A stretch of 64,000 nucleotides of DNA, taken from positions 1-64,000 of the forward strand of contig NZ_LRAC01000144.1 of the NCBI RefSeq assembly GCF_001517085.1, in the 5' to 3' direction. The translations under genes and the position numbers were made by a program. The DNA is from Paenibacillus sp. DMB5 (GTDB taxonomy: Bacteria; Bacillota; Bacilli; Paenibacillales; Paenibacillaceae). This document shows positions 9,451-18,965 of this stretch, in pieces (within the stretch, counting starts at the first letter, position 1; each line of letters opens with the position of its first letter). Under the pieces are notes generated by a model that was not told the origin of the DNA, did not search any database, and saw nothing but the letters and a program-made list of their open reading frames with translations.

Positions 9451-9822
9451 TTGGTAGTATTAAAAATAATAATGAAAATATGGACGCTTCAAGCGATTGG
9501 ACAGCTGTCTGAGGAGGATATTACCTTTTGCCCGACAACAGAAAGTAACAGCATTGCTAATCTGGTTGCTCATATAAGTGGTGAAGTCCACTCGCGCATT
9601 GAAACTATTCTATACAATATTCCAGATACAAGGGATAGAGATAAGGAGTTTACAAGGGGGCTGGAAATGTCCAAAGAGCAGGCGATGAGCAAGGTAAACA
9701 CTGCTTTTGACATCCTTATTCAGTATCTTGAACATCTCAAATCCATTTTCATACAGGACAGATCATTTTGCAGGGACATGAAACTTAGTGGGACGCTTAC
9801 GGAGCAGTCATTCAGAAAATAA
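9451..9822 (+). pseudogene. Truncated DinB/DUF1572-like protein
   Basis: The 123-aa frame contains AIGQLSEEDITF and SNSIANLVAHISGEVHSRI, characteristic of the DinB-like DUF1572 family. It breaks off after about 120 residues, without the C-terminal helix and histidine of full members (about 160 aa). A convincing ribosome site is lacking, and the natural start is either ATG 9472 or lost. It lies between two other broken genes. Confidence 0.5.
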
Positions 9823-9860
9823 CTTCAAGCTTCAAAAAACAGCTGTTTAACGATATATCC

Positions 9861-10293
9861 ATGCTGAGATTTCGGAATACGCTTAAAGAAACTGTTCCAG
9901 CGATGAAGACAGCGTACACTTTGTATTGGATACCGGAGCAGGGCGAAGATATTATTACTTTTCTCGTGGATATGGACTATGTCGTTACGATAGAATTGGA
10001 CCGCTACGACCATACGATAGCGCCAATAGTTAATGTGGATTCAATAGAAAGTCTGCATACAGGCCTCAGCAAGATTAATCAGATCAGAATAGCCGTAGCC
10101 TTGGATTTAGCTAAAAGCGATCTGGCCCGAGTATCACCTGATTTCCGAAGTGGAATTTGAAACGTTTGAAGTCTGGAGCGAGGAGCAAATTACGGACCGC
10201 AAGCAGACGTGTGTAATCATCAACCGTCCTGTCATCTGCAGCGGTTATCTGGGAAAAGCGGTGCTGGATCGCTCACTGCTTCGTGACCTTTAG
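9861..10293 (+). pseudogene. Frameshifted hypothetical gene
   Basis: The frame from ATG 9861 (FRNTLKETVPAMKTAYTLYWIPEQ) runs to about 10130. The continuation lies in another frame: EYHLISEVEFETFEVW, ITDRKQTCVIINRPV, GYLGKAVLDRSLLRDL, ending TAG 10291-10293. The join needs one base removed or two added, unlike the single-base deletions elsewhere in the window. There is no ribosome site. The family is not recognised. Confidence 0.5.
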
Positions 10294-10388
10294 CCGGAAC
10301 TGGAGACTGCGGTATTACTGGTTAGTGAAATGTTGCTCCGGGTAATATTGGAAATGATACATAACTGCCGAATACAGGAGGGAGTCAA

Positions 10389-11453
10389 ATGAGCGAGGAA
10401 GAAGTCCAAGCATCCGGCTGGGACGCCATTGATGAGCAGATGAACAGATTGTACGGTGAACAGGAGCCGAAGCATTACGGTGCCCTCATCCCTTACAGCC
10501 TGGGAGGCAAGGACCCGCTGCAGGGGATCAGTGCTTATAAGGCGGAGAGGCCCTATCTGCATTGGCATTTTGTAACGTATGGGTTCTCGGAGCTATATGA
10601 AAAAGAGTCCAATGACCCTGATTATAGCGGCTACGGTTTTGAGCTGACCTTCCGGCTAATCCGTAACGCTGATGAGGAAGAGCCTCCGGCCTGGGCGCTG
10701 AATCTCCTGCAAAATATGGCGAGATATGTATTTTCGAGCGGCAATATTTTTGCGTCCGGTCATTATCTGGATGCGAATGGCCCGATCTGTCTGGAGGCCG
10801 ATTCCAAGCTTACTGCGCTTGCTTTTACGGATGATCCGGAGCTTCAGGCGATAGATACGCCTAATGGGCGGGTCGAGTTCCTGCAAATGGTAGGGATCAC
10901 AGCTGATGAGCTGGAGGCAATGACTACCTGGAATACGAATGCCTTTCTGCATGCGGCGCAGGAAGAGCTCCCGTATTATATCACCGATCTCTTGCGTGAT
11001 TCGCTGCTGGAGGTTCCCGGTATACAGAGTGCAGTACGTGAAGGGATTGAGCGCGACGGGTCCAGCACAGGCTTTTTTTATGTGGATCAGCTGGAATGGG
11101 AGCCGGGCAAAAGCCGCCTGTTCGGCAAGGCGCCGGCCGTTCTTACGATGGGCGCCAAGCAGGCCGAGATGGTAGCCAGACTCCTTAGTGCCCGCCTGAT
11201 GAAGGGGAAGGAACTGGCTTTAATAAGTCAGCAGCTGCAGGTCATTCTGGAGCTGGCAGAGGAGACTGGCCTGAGCGAAGGTGATAAGTTTGTCCGGATT
11301 AGCCTGAGTGAAGCTGCTGTAAGGGAACTCTCAGCGACACTTCTGCCTATGGAGGGGGAATATAAGCTGTCCTCGGCCAAAGGGCTGATCGTGCGGGTGA
11401 ACAAGACGTATATTAAGGATCAGGATGGCCGGGTAGTGGACACCATAGGTTGA
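10389..11453 (+). CDS. Suppressor of fused (SUFU) domain protein
   Basis: 354 aa. The first 190 residues match the bacterial SUFU domain: GWDAIDEQMNRLYG, PHLHWHFVTYG-like PYLHWHFVTYGFSELY, GYGFELTFRL, PPAWALNLLQNMARYVF, GHYLDANGPI, and a final VEFLQMVGIT. The C-terminal 150 residues are a less conserved extension. Bacterial SUFU proteins often act as immunity or chaperone-like proteins near polymorphic toxins, but no toxin is seen here. The start ATG is 6 nt after AGGAGGGAG. Likely cytoplasmic. Confidence 0.9.
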   Translation: MSEEEVQASGWDAIDEQMNRLYGEQEPKHYGALIPYSLGGKDPLQGISAYKAERPYLHWHFVTYGFSELYEKESNDPDYSGYGFELTFRLIRNADEEEPPAWALNLLQNMARYVFSSGNIFASGHYLDANGPICLEADSKLTALAFTDDPELQAIDTPNGRVEFLQMVGITADELEAMTTWNTNAFLHAAQEELPYYITDLLRDSLLEVPGIQSAVREGIERDGSSTGFFYVDQLEWEPGKSRLFGKAPAVLTMGAKQAEMVARLLSARLMKGKELALISQQLQVILELAEETGLSEGDKFVRISLSEAAVRELSATLLPMEGEYKLSSAKGLIVRVNKTYIKDQDGRVVDTIG

Positions 11454-11532
11454 GATGGAGTCAAAAAGAGCTAAACTTGCGTACACCATCTACCAGCAAT
11501 GAATTCGGCCAAGGAACCAGGAGGATCAACCC

Positions 11533-12099
11533 TTGAACACCATTCTTTATCTTATGCGTCATGCCGAATCGCCCTATATAGCGGGAATGGAGCTGGAACG
11601 AGGCCTATCGCCCAAAGGACAGCAGGATGCGGAACGGGTAAGGTTAACACTGCATAACAAGCCAATTGACCACTTTTACTCCAGTCCTTATGCACGGGCG
11701 ATTTTGACGATTAAGCCGCTGGCGGAGGAGCGCGGACAGGATATTCTGCTTATAGATGACCTGAGGGAGAGGACAATCGGAGATATAGCCGGTACCGGAT
11801 TTTATGAAGCTAAACGCTTGGTCTATCAGGATTTCACGTTTTCTTTTCCGGAGGGAGAGTCTTCTGAAACGGCACAGAAGCGTGGTATCCGGGTAGTAGA
11901 GGAGCTGCTCAAACGACATGCTGGAAAAAGCATTGCAATCGGAACGCATGGCGACATAATGACGCTTCTTCTGAACGGGTATGACCGGCACTATGATTTT
12001 GAATTCTGGCAGTCTACATCGATGCCGGATATTTATAAGGCGGAGTTCAACGGTCTGCAGTTAAAAAGGGTAACGAGGGAGTGGAGCGAACACAGTTAA
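11533..12099 (+). CDS. Histidine phosphatase family protein
   Basis: 188 aa with the phosphoglycerate-mutase-like RHG motif near the start (YLMRHAESP), the second arginine in SSPYARAILTI, a central ERTIGD, and the second catalytic histidine in GTHGDIMTLLL. The start is TTG 11533, chosen because AGGAGG lies 8 nt upstream and no ATG precedes the RHA motif. It probably dephosphorylates a small metabolite; the substrate is unknown. It ends just before a terminator. Confidence 0.9.
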   Translation: MNTILYLMRHAESPYIAGMELERGLSPKGQQDAERVRLTLHNKPIDHFYSSPYARAILTIKPLAEERGQDILLIDDLRERTIGDIAGTGFYEAKRLVYQDFTFSFPEGESSETAQKRGIRVVEELLKRHAGKSIAIGTHGDIMTLLLNGYDRHYDFEFWQSTSMPDIYKAEFNGLQLKRVTREWSEHS

Positions 12100-12148
12100 T
12101 ACAGTTAATTGTGCGAATACTCTCAAAACCCGGCATAGGCCCGATTGT

Positions 12149-12189
12149 AAGCCTGATTAGAGTGCATTATGACTCAATCAGGCTTTTTT
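12149..12189 (+). terminator. Rho-independent terminator
   Basis: AAGCCTGATT (12149-12158) pairs with AATCAGGCTT (12176-12185), followed by a T-run. It ends the phosphatase transcript and lies tail to tail with the AraC gene. Confidence 0.88.
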
Positions 12190-12209
12190 CGCGTAGGGTC
12201 TCCGTCTGC

Positions 12210-13069
12210 TCACCGCCGCAACCCCTCTCTAAACTGACTAGGCGACTCCCCCGTCCACAGCTTGAACTGCTTGGAGAAGTACAAAGGATCGGTGAACCCG
12301 CAGGAGTTACCCACCTGTTCCACGCTTAAATTGGTGCGTAGCAGCTCCTTGGCCCGTTCGAGGCGGACCTGATTGATGTACTGCTTGGGGGAGAGGCTGG
12401 TCAGCTGTTTGAACACTTTGGTGAAATGGGTCCGGTGATAGCCCAGGGAGGCGGCAAGCTTGTCGATGGACACCGGCAGCATGTATTGGGTCTGGAACCA
12501 GCGGATGGCCTGCTCCACTGCACGTTCGGAGTCTGTTAAGGCTTCGGCTGAGGAGTAGCGCAGCTTAGGGGCATTGAGGCGGGCGAATTCGGCAAGAAGA
12601 ATACGGAACCAGCCGTCCGTAGCCAGAGCAGTTACCATTTCACCGGACTGTTGCCCCAGCACCCGCTCGATACTTTCAAAAAGGCCTGCCAGATGTTCCG
12701 GATCAGCACCCCTGACGATGGGATCGGTTGTGGTAATGCCGGTTTTTTCAGCATCTCCAGGGCATGCGGGCCTTGAATGGCAACCCAGCGGTAGCTCCAG
12801 GGCTCGGTATGGTCAGCTTCGTAGCTGAATAATACGCCGGGAAAAATAACAAAGGTATCCCCTTGACCGAGCCGATAGCTTTTCCCCTGCCAGACAAAGG
12901 TGCCGTAGCCGCTCTCTACAGTATGAATCAAAATGTATGGATGAACGGCGGGGCCGATTTTGTGGCGGGGCTCGGGCCTGGCAGCGCCGGCAAAGGCTAT
13001 ATTCAGATCCGCATTTAATAGGTAGGGGTTAATCTGTATCCTATACTCATAATGTTCCGGGTTCTCCAT
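12210..13069 (-). CDS. AraC family regulator (frameshift in assembly)
   Basis: The product is split between two minus-strand frames. The N-terminal cupin-like sensing part (12632-13069) has HPYILIHTVESGYGTF and LGQGDTFVIFPG. The C-terminal part (12210-12662) has two AraC helix-turn-helix motifs: SIDKLAASLGYHRTHFTKVFK, and SVEQVGNSCGF ahead of YFSKQFK. Adding one base in the T6 run at 12743-12748 joins them as LEKTGITT...GADPEHLAGLFESIERVLGQQ, giving about 287 aa, the usual AraC length. It is divergent from the alpha-galactosidase gene and is probably its sugar-responsive activator. A homopolymer sequencing error is the simplest cause. Confidence 0.82.
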
Positions 13070-13118
13070 AGCGGCACCACCTGATTTTAAAATGGATGAA
13101 AATAAATGATACTACAAA

Positions 13119-13150
13119 ACTCCATGTAAAGGTGGCAATGTTCCATGCCT
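13119..13150 (+). promoter_or_regulatory. Candidate AraC operator between divergent genes
   Basis: TCCATG occurs at 13121 and TTCCATGCC at 13141, i.e. two half-sites on one face of the helix about 21 bp apart. They lie in the gap between the AraC gene and melA. Direct repeats of this spacing are usual for AraC-type activators. Position and spacing are seen; function is inferred. Confidence 0.3.
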
Positions 13151-13235
13151 ATTATGCTGCTGTGATTTTATAGTAAGGGATATAAACAACATTATCAACA
13201 GAGTGGTAATGAACACAAAAAGGAGCGTACACATA

Positions 13236-14537
13236 ATGAGCAAAATTGTATTTTTAGGAGCCGGAAGCACTGTTTTCGCTAAAAATGTCCTTGGAGACTG
13301 TCTGCTCACGCCAGCCCTGCAGGATTTTGAGATTGCCCTGTTCGATATTAATCCCGAGCGTTTGCGCGATTCCGAAATTATGCTTAACAATATCCGCAAG
13401 ACTTCTGGAAGCAGATGCAACATAAAGGCATATACAGACCGTAAAGAAGCACTGCGCGGAGCCAAGTATGCGATCAATGCGATCCAGGTCGGCGGGTACG
13501 ATCCGTGCACGATCACGGACTTTGAAATCCCCAAAAAATACGGCCTCCGCCAGACCATTGCGGACACAATCGGGATCGGCGGGATTTTCCGGAATCTGCG
13601 GACCATTCCTGTGCTGGACGAGTTCGCAGCGGATATCCGCGAGGTCTGTCCGGATGTGCTGTTCCTGAATTACACTAACCCGATGGCGGTGCTGACCAAC
13701 TATATGAGCCGTTACGCCGGGGTGCAGACGGTCGGGCTATGCCATAGTGTGCAGGTATGTGTGCCGGAGCTTTTTAAATCACTGGGAATGGATGATCATG
13801 GGGTTAAATCACGGATAGCCGGGATTAATCACATGGCCTGGCTGCTGGAGGTTTCGCGTGACGGGGTAGATTTGTATCCAGAGATCAAGAGACGAGCCCA
13901 AGAAAAGCAAAAAGCTGGCAAGCATTCCGACATGGTCCGGTTCGAGCTGATGAATAAATTCGGCTATTATGTAACAGAATCTTCTGAACACAGTGCGGAG
14001 TATCATCCTTATTTTATCAAAAGAAACTACCCGGAGCTGATTGACCAGTTGAACATTCCGCTGGATGAATATCCGCGCCGCTGCCGCGAACAGATCAGTA
14101 ACTGGACGAAGATGAGAGATGAGCTTGTGGGGGATGTTAATCTGGAGCATCAGCGGTCACACGAATACGCATCCTATATCCTTGAAGCCATTGAGACGGA
14201 TATCCCTTATACGATCGGCGGGAATGTGCTGAATACCGGATTAATTACGAATCTTCCGGATGAGGCCTGCGTCGAGGTACCGTGTCTCGTTAACAGAAAC
14301 GGGATCAGCCCGACCTATGTCGGAGATCTTCCGCCGCAGCTGGCTGCACTGAACAGAACGAATATCAATACCCAGCTGCTGACGATCGAAGCTGCCAGAA
14401 CCGGCAAAAAAGAGCATATCTATCATGCGGCGATGCTTGATCCGCACACGGCTGCCGAGCTGTCATTGGATGATATTGTGGCATTGTGCGATGATCTGAT
14501 TGAAGCACACGGCAGCTGGCTGCCTAAATTTAACTAA
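13236..14537 (+). CDS. melA: Alpha-galactosidase, glycoside hydrolase family 4
   Basis: 433 aa. The N-terminal dinucleotide fold has IVFLGAGSTVF. NYTNPMAVLTNY sits near residue 147, CHSVQ near 168 supplies the metal cysteine and the motif typical of GH4 alpha-galactosidases, and GINHMAWLL near 195 supplies the metal histidine. GH4 enzymes use NAD+ and Mn2+ in a redox-elimination mechanism in the cytoplasm. ATG 13236 follows AAGGAG; the longer frame from 13203 has no better site. It is followed 13 bp later by a sugar acetyltransferase and is controlled by the divergent AraC gene. Alpha-glucosidase specificity cannot be excluded. Confidence 0.92.
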   Translation: MSKIVFLGAGSTVFAKNVLGDCLLTPALQDFEIALFDINPERLRDSEIMLNNIRKTSGSRCNIKAYTDRKEALRGAKYAINAIQVGGYDPCTITDFEIPKKYGLRQTIADTIGIGGIFRNLRTIPVLDEFAADIREVCPDVLFLNYTNPMAVLTNYMSRYAGVQTVGLCHSVQVCVPELFKSLGMDDHGVKSRIAGINHMAWLLEVSRDGVDLYPEIKRRAQEKQKAGKHSDMVRFELMNKFGYYVTESSEHSAEYHPYFIKRNYPELIDQLNIPLDEYPRRCREQISNWTKMRDELVGDVNLEHQRSHEYASYILEAIETDIPYTIGGNVLNTGLITNLPDEACVEVPCLVNRNGISPTYVGDLPPQLAALNRTNINTQLLTIEAARTGKKEHIYHAAMLDPHTAAELSLDDIVALCDDLIEAHGSWLPKFN

Positions 14538-14550
14538 GGAGATTTAAGCA

Positions 14551-15165
14551 ATGAGTATGAAAGACAAGCTCCATGACATAAGTTTGTACCTGCCCGGTGA
14601 TGAGGAGCTGATGAAAGCGCAGACGCTTTGTCTCGAACAGCTCTATGACTTCAACCGGACCCGGCCAAGTGAATACGATAAAAGAATGGCTATGCTCAGG
14701 AAGATGTTTGCGGAGATCGGGGAGAACTGCTACATTGAACCGCCGTTTCATGCGAACTGGGGCGGTAAGCATGTGCATTTTGGCAAAAATATATATGCGA
14801 ACTTCAATCTGACGATGGTGGATGATACCCACATTTATGTCGGGGATTACACGATGTTCGGCCCGAACGTGACTGTAGCTACAGCAGGACACCCTGTTCT
14901 TCCTGAGCTGCGGGAACAGGCATATCAATATAACGCGCCCGTTACAATCGGCAAAAACTGCTGGATTGGCGCCGGCGCGGTTATTCTTCCGGGAATTACG
15001 ATTGGCGATAATACGGTAATCGGTGCAGGCAGCATCGTTACCAAGGACATTCCTGCTAATGTCGTGGCCATCGGCAATCCGTGCAAGGTGCTGCGTGAGA
15101 TTAACGGGCAGGATGAGCAGTTTTACTTTAAAGGGCGGCGGATTGTGAGGGAGGATTTGGTGTAG
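14551..15165 (+). CDS. Sugar O-acetyltransferase (LacA/Maa type)
   Basis: 204 aa left-handed beta-helix acetyltransferase with hexapeptide repeats (IGKNCWIGAGAVILPGI, IGDNTVIGAGSIV). It has the family's AGHPV histidine segment and an N-terminal helical region, and the size is normal. It acetylates galactosides or maltose/glucose with acetyl-CoA, probably detoxifying non-metabolised sugars. It lies 13 bp after melA with AAGGAG 8 nt before ATG, so it is in the same operon. It ends at a terminator 23 bp on. Confidence 0.92.
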   Translation: MSMKDKLHDISLYLPGDEELMKAQTLCLEQLYDFNRTRPSEYDKRMAMLRKMFAEIGENCYIEPPFHANWGGKHVHFGKNIYANFNLTMVDDTHIYVGDYTMFGPNVTVATAGHPVLPELREQAYQYNAPVTIGKNCWIGAGAVILPGITIGDNTVIGAGSIVTKDIPANVVAIGNPCKVLREINGQDEQFYFKGRRIVREDLV

Positions 15166-15187
15166 AAACGGAATAATATGTGTACAG

Positions 15188-15215
15188 GACTGCGCGCAGG
15201 CGCAGTCTTTTATTT
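15188..15215 (+). terminator. Rho-independent terminator of the melA operon
   Basis: GACTGCGC (15188-15195), loop GCAG and GCGCAGTC (15200-15207) are followed by TTTTATTT. Confidence 0.88.
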
Positions 15216-15230
15216 ATGCGGTAAGCTCAA

Positions 15231-15259
15231 TTGACAGCCTCCCACCACATACCTATAAT
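15231..15259 (+). promoter_or_regulatory. Consensus sigma-A promoter
   Basis: TTGACA (15231-15236), a 17-bp spacer and TATAAT (15254-15259) form a perfect consensus. It drives the short transcript described next rather than the response regulator 370 bp away, because a terminator intervenes. Confidence 0.8.
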
Positions 15260-15265
15260 TTAAAT

Positions 15266-15354
15266 CATTATGAAAGCTGTTTCACATTCCGATAGCCAAC
15301 CTGTTAAGGTAAGATGGAACCCCTTTATTTAAGCGGGTTTCATTTTGTTTTTTT
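15266..15354 (+). ncRNA. Candidate small RNA of about 85-90 nt
   Basis: A perfect sigma-A promoter predicts initiation near 15266. A terminator follows at 15316-15354: GGAACCC pairs with GGGTTTC and is followed by ATTTTGTTTTTTT. The RNA begins with a TGAAA-gctg-TTTCA hairpin. A 20-codon ATG frame (15270-15332) exists but its ATG is about 4 nt from the predicted 5' end and has no ribosome site, so an sRNA or attenuated leader is more likely than a peptide. No match to a known riboswitch was recognised. Confidence 0.5.
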
Positions 15355-15362
15355 ATAAAGAT

Positions 15363-15594
15363 TAAAATTAGAAATTAAAAATGGGGGCAGTGGCGGAAGT
15401 GAAGTTTGGAACTGTAGGAGCGGTAGCGACCGCCTGAAAGCTTTTCACAGAAAAGCTAGCTACGGAAGCATATGCTGTCTGCGGATTTCAACCGCGAATA
15501 GCGGTACAATCGAAGAAATCTGCAGACAACAGCGGCCGGAAGTCCAAACATTCTCTGGAGTCACAGCTTGACCCGTTATATAAAATTAGAAATT
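15363..15594. repeat. MITE-like structured element with flanking direct repeat
   Basis: The 14-mer TAAAATTAGAAATT occurs at 15363-15376 and again at 15581-15594. Between them lies a densely paired segment. GAAGTTTGGA (15401-15410) pairs with TCCAAACATTC (15543-15553), allowing one bulge. GCGGT/ACCGC forms a hairpin at 15420-15433, and AGCTTTT/AAAAGCT one at 15439-15457. TGTCTGCGGATTTC (15476-15489) faces GAAATCTGCAGACA (15515-15528), with an inner ACCGC/GCGGT. The flanking repeat resembles a target-site duplication. I have an impression of similar repeats in other Paenibacillus genomes but cannot verify it. Confidence 0.55.
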
Positions 15595-15631
15595 TAATCT
15601 CTATAAAGTATAGTTCCAAAAAGGAGAAGCC

Positions 15632-17172
15632 ATGGATACAACGTTATGCAAAATAGTAGTGGTGGATGATGAGATGCTGGTGCGGCAGGGGATTATTCAT
15701 CTGCTGGACTGGGAAGGGGAAGGCTTTCAGATTGTCGGGGAGGCGTCCAACGGCCGTGAGGCGTTTGAGCTGATCGAGTCGCAGCGGCCGCATATTATCC
15801 TGACGGATATTGTCATGCCGGTAATGGACGGGGAGGAGCTGATCCGGCTCGTCAAGGGCATGTATCCGGAGATTGAAGTGATTGTGCTCAGCAGCTTCAG
15901 CGAGTTCGAATATGTGCGCTCAACGTTTCAGAGCGGGGTGGCCGACTATATCCTGAAGCCAAGGCTGGAAGCCGCATCACTGCTGGCCGTACTGAAGAAG
16001 ACGGCGCAGCGGATTCCGGTTCTGCAGCAGGTGGACTGGAGAAACGACAAGCGGCAGTCAGCCGACTATATTCTGGATAAGCTCGTCTCCGGCTATCCGG
16101 TGGAGTATGAGGCTGAGGCGCTGCAGGAGCTTTTGCCGTTTCCGGGCTATGCGCTCATGGTAGCGGATATAGGCGATGAAGCGTCGGCCATCAGCCGTAA
16201 GGAGGAATGGCTGGAGAACAGCATCCGTTCGCTGCTGCAGAGCGGCGGCAATCCGCCGGCCTTCCGGCGGCTGTCCACGCAGGACGGACATGTCGTCTAT
16301 TGTTTAACCTGCCTGAAGACGGCATGGAGGCGCTGATCAGGATGGCCGAGCAGGTCTTTACCACCGGGATCCGGGCCAATATGTTTCAGAGTCTGGCCGT
16401 CAGCCGGACCTTTACGAAGCTGCCGGAGCTTCACACGGTCTACTCGCAGGAGCTGATGAAGCTGCTGGACCACCGCTTTTTCCTGCCGGAACGCTGTCTG
16501 CTGGTTGATCATGGCGGAGAGGCACAGCCGGGACCAGTCTTTGACCAGGAGGCGTTCGCTGCAGAGCTGAACCGGCAGGAGTTCGACCAGGCTTTTGCCC
16601 GGTTAAGCGCTTATGTATCCTCGATGTCCGGCCGCCGGGATACAGGAGTGTCCGAGTTCAAGTCCTTCCTGTGCCACAGCATTTTTCAGATCATCGGCAT
16701 GCTGCTGCAATTCCATTACGAGGCGCGGGCCCTGGATGAGAGCAAATACGAATACTTCCGCTCGATTCATGAAGCAAGGCATGTCGGGGAGACAGAGGCC
16801 AGACTGCTGCAGTTTCTGCAGGATGCGAACGAATGCGTTACGAAGAACCGCGGCGGAACACCGGCGATGCAGAAGATACTCCTGTACATCGACGAGCATT
16901 ATTCGCGCCAGCTTACGCTGACGGAAGTCGCCAGGGAGTTTCATTTTAACCCGTCCTATTTGTCGAATTATTTTACCCTGCACAATAAGGAGGGCTTCAA
17001 CGAATATTTAAACCGGGTGCGGATCGGCAAAGCCTGCCTGCTGCTGAAAGAGAACCCCGGCCTGTCGATTTCCGAGATCAGCAGCCTTGTCGGTTATTCA
17101 GACCACAGCTACTTTACCAGAGTGTTCCGCAAGCTGATGAACGTATCGCCAAGCCAATACCGGAAAGGATAA
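15632..17172 (+). CDS. Response regulator, YesN/AraC type (frameshift in assembly)
   Basis: The receiver domain starts KIVVVDDEMLVRQG, with phosphoacceptor in ILTDIVMPVMDG (about residue 57) and lysine in YILKPR. The C-terminus has two AraC helix-turn-helix motifs (LTEVAREFHFNPSYLSNYF, ISEISSLVGYSDHSYF). The frame shifts at about 16299-16304: GHVVY is followed in the next frame by LFNLPEDGMEALI, restored by one added T. The joined length is about 514 aa, normal for YesN. ATG follows AAGGAG. It partners the sensor kinase 26 bp downstream and should activate the transporter/beta-galactosidase genes. Confidence 0.85.
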
Positions 17173-17198
17173 TCCGGAATCCTAAGAAGGAGCCTGAA

Positions 17199-18965
17199 AT
17201 GGGATTAATCGAAAAATGGCTCGGAAAGCTCAGAGACCAGAGCCTGTTCAGCAAAATATTCGTTGTTATGGTTATCAGCATTGTGCTCGTTACCGTACTG
17301 ATTACTACAGTGACTGCGCAAATGTCGCAGACGCTGTTCGTGCAGACCTTCAGCATTACCAATTCAAAAATCATCGACCAGATCAAAAGCGCACTGGATA
17401 ACTCGCACTATACTACCGTTAATACAGCGATAAATGTCGGGCAGAGCGGGGTAATCCGCAGCTTCATGACCGAAAAGGACGGCAGCTCGCTGGCCAATTT
17501 CCGGCGGTATTACAGCATGCGCGACCAGATGGACCGTATTCAGTCCGGCATCGGGGCCGCCAACATCGGCCTGTCCATTCTGGGCGGGAACGGCAGGAGC
17601 TATACCAGCGATGTCACGTACTGGTCGGGCTCTTCCGCGCAGCTGAGGGACAATCCGATTACAGCGGCTGCGCAGGAGCAGGGCGGGAAGCTGTTCTATA
17701 GCTTTATGGACGCAAGCCCGCTTAATTCAGCGGGCCGTTATCTGGTTGCAGCGAAGGCACTGACTGCACCGGGACTTATAGAACCATACGGTACCCTGTA
17801 CATGTTCACGCGTGAAAGTGATTTCCGCAAGAACTACGCCAGCTTTACGAGCAAAGGCAATGATGTCATGTTTCTGGATACGGCCGGGCGGATTGTGTCA
17901 AGCAACCGGACGGAGCAGATCGGCAGTTATTCGCCCGACCTCCTGAGCAGCGCGAAGCAGATTGCCGAGGCGGGGCTTGCCAGCCAGGAGCTGACCATTG
18001 ACGGAAGAGAAGTCATCGTGCTGGCCGATTATCTGCCGTCCTATAACTTTTATATTGTGAATCTGATTGATAAAAAGGAGACCATCGGCACGCTGTTTGA
18101 TAAAAAGATGCTCTTTCTGATCGGCGGAGCGATTGCCGCGGTTGCGGTGCTCTTGATTTATTTTTTGACCAAACGCCTGACGTTGTCCCTGCGCACGCTG
18201 GTCAAAAAAATGTCCAATGTGACCAAAAAGAATTTCCATAACTATATGTCTGTCACCGGCAGCTATGAAACGAGGCAGCTAAGCACGGCATTCAACTATA
18301 TGCTTAAAGAGCTTAATGACTATGTCGCCCAGCTGGTGGAAACGCAGAAGGAGCAGCGGAATGCCGAGCTGGCCGCACTGCAGCAGCAGATCAATCCGCA
18401 TTTTCTGTATAACACGCTGGCCTCGGTCAATATTCTGGTGCAGCGGGGCAGCAAGGAGCAGGCGACGGAGACGATCCATGCCCTCATCTCGCTGCTTCAG
18501 AATACGATCAGCAATGTGAAAGAGACCATTACGGTGGAGGATGAGCTGATTAACCTGAAGCATTATGTTTTTATCAATCAGGTGCGCAACGGCAGCCGGG
18601 TCAAGGTAGAGACGTTTGTCTCTCCGGACTGTATGGGGGCTAAGGTACCCAAGCTGATTCTGCAGCCGTTTATTGAGAATGCCTTTTTCCATGCTTTCAA
18701 TATCAAGACCTCGGGCTATATCTATGTCACCATCATGAAGGACCGGGATACACTGCACTGCGAGGTGGTTGATACAGGAGATGGTATGGATCTGGACAAC
18801 AAGGAGACAATCCCGGCTTCGACAAGCAGCCGTCAGCTGTTCAGCGGCATCGGCATCCGTAATGTCCATGACCGGCTGCTGCTGCTCTACGGTGAGCCTT
18901 ACGGCGTAACCATCACCAGCACCCCTGGCCAGGGGACAAAAGTCTCTATCAGAATTCCTTGCTGA
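17199..18965 (+). CDS. Sensor histidine kinase, YesM type
   Basis: 588 aa. The first membrane segment is near residues 20-42, followed by an extracellular sensing domain and a second membrane segment about 302-323. A HAMP linker precedes the His_kinase domain NPHFLYNTLASV (phospho-histidine near residue 401) and the ATP-binding boxes DTGDGMDL and FSGIGIRNVHDRL. It pairs with the preceding AraC-type response regulator. YesM/YesN pairs usually sense extracytoplasmic sugars with the help of a solute-binding protein, here the lipoprotein encoded next. Confidence 0.95.
   Translation: MGLIEKWLGKLRDQSLFSKIFVVMVISIVLVTVLITTVTAQMSQTLFVQTFSITNSKIIDQIKSALDNSHYTTVNTAINVGQSGVIRSFMTEKDGSSLANFRRYYSMRDQMDRIQSGIGAANIGLSILGGNGRSYTSDVTYWSGSSAQLRDNPITAAAQEQGGKLFYSFMDASPLNSAGRYLVAAKALTAPGLIEPYGTLYMFTRESDFRKNYASFTSKGNDVMFLDTAGRIVSSNRTEQIGSYSPDLLSSAKQIAEAGLASQELTIDGREVIVLADYLPSYNFYIVNLIDKKETIGTLFDKKMLFLIGGAIAAVAVLLIYFLTKRLTLSLRTLVKKMSNVTKKNFHNYMSVTGSYETRQLSTAFNYMLKELNDYVAQLVETQKEQRNAELAALQQQINPHFLYNTLASVNILVQRGSKEQATETIHALISLLQNTISNVKETITVEDELINLKHYVFINQVRNGSRVKVETFVSPDCMGAKVPKLILQPFIENAFFHAFNIKTSGYIYVTIMKDRDTLHCEVVDTGDGMDLDNKETIPASTSSRQLFSGIGIRNVHDRLLLLYGEPYGVTITSTPGQGTKVSIRIPC

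Noticed and set aside
15270..15332. 20-codon ORF inside the candidate small RNA
   Set aside because: The ATG is about 4 nt from the predicted transcript start, there is no ribosome site, and its 3' end is in the terminator.
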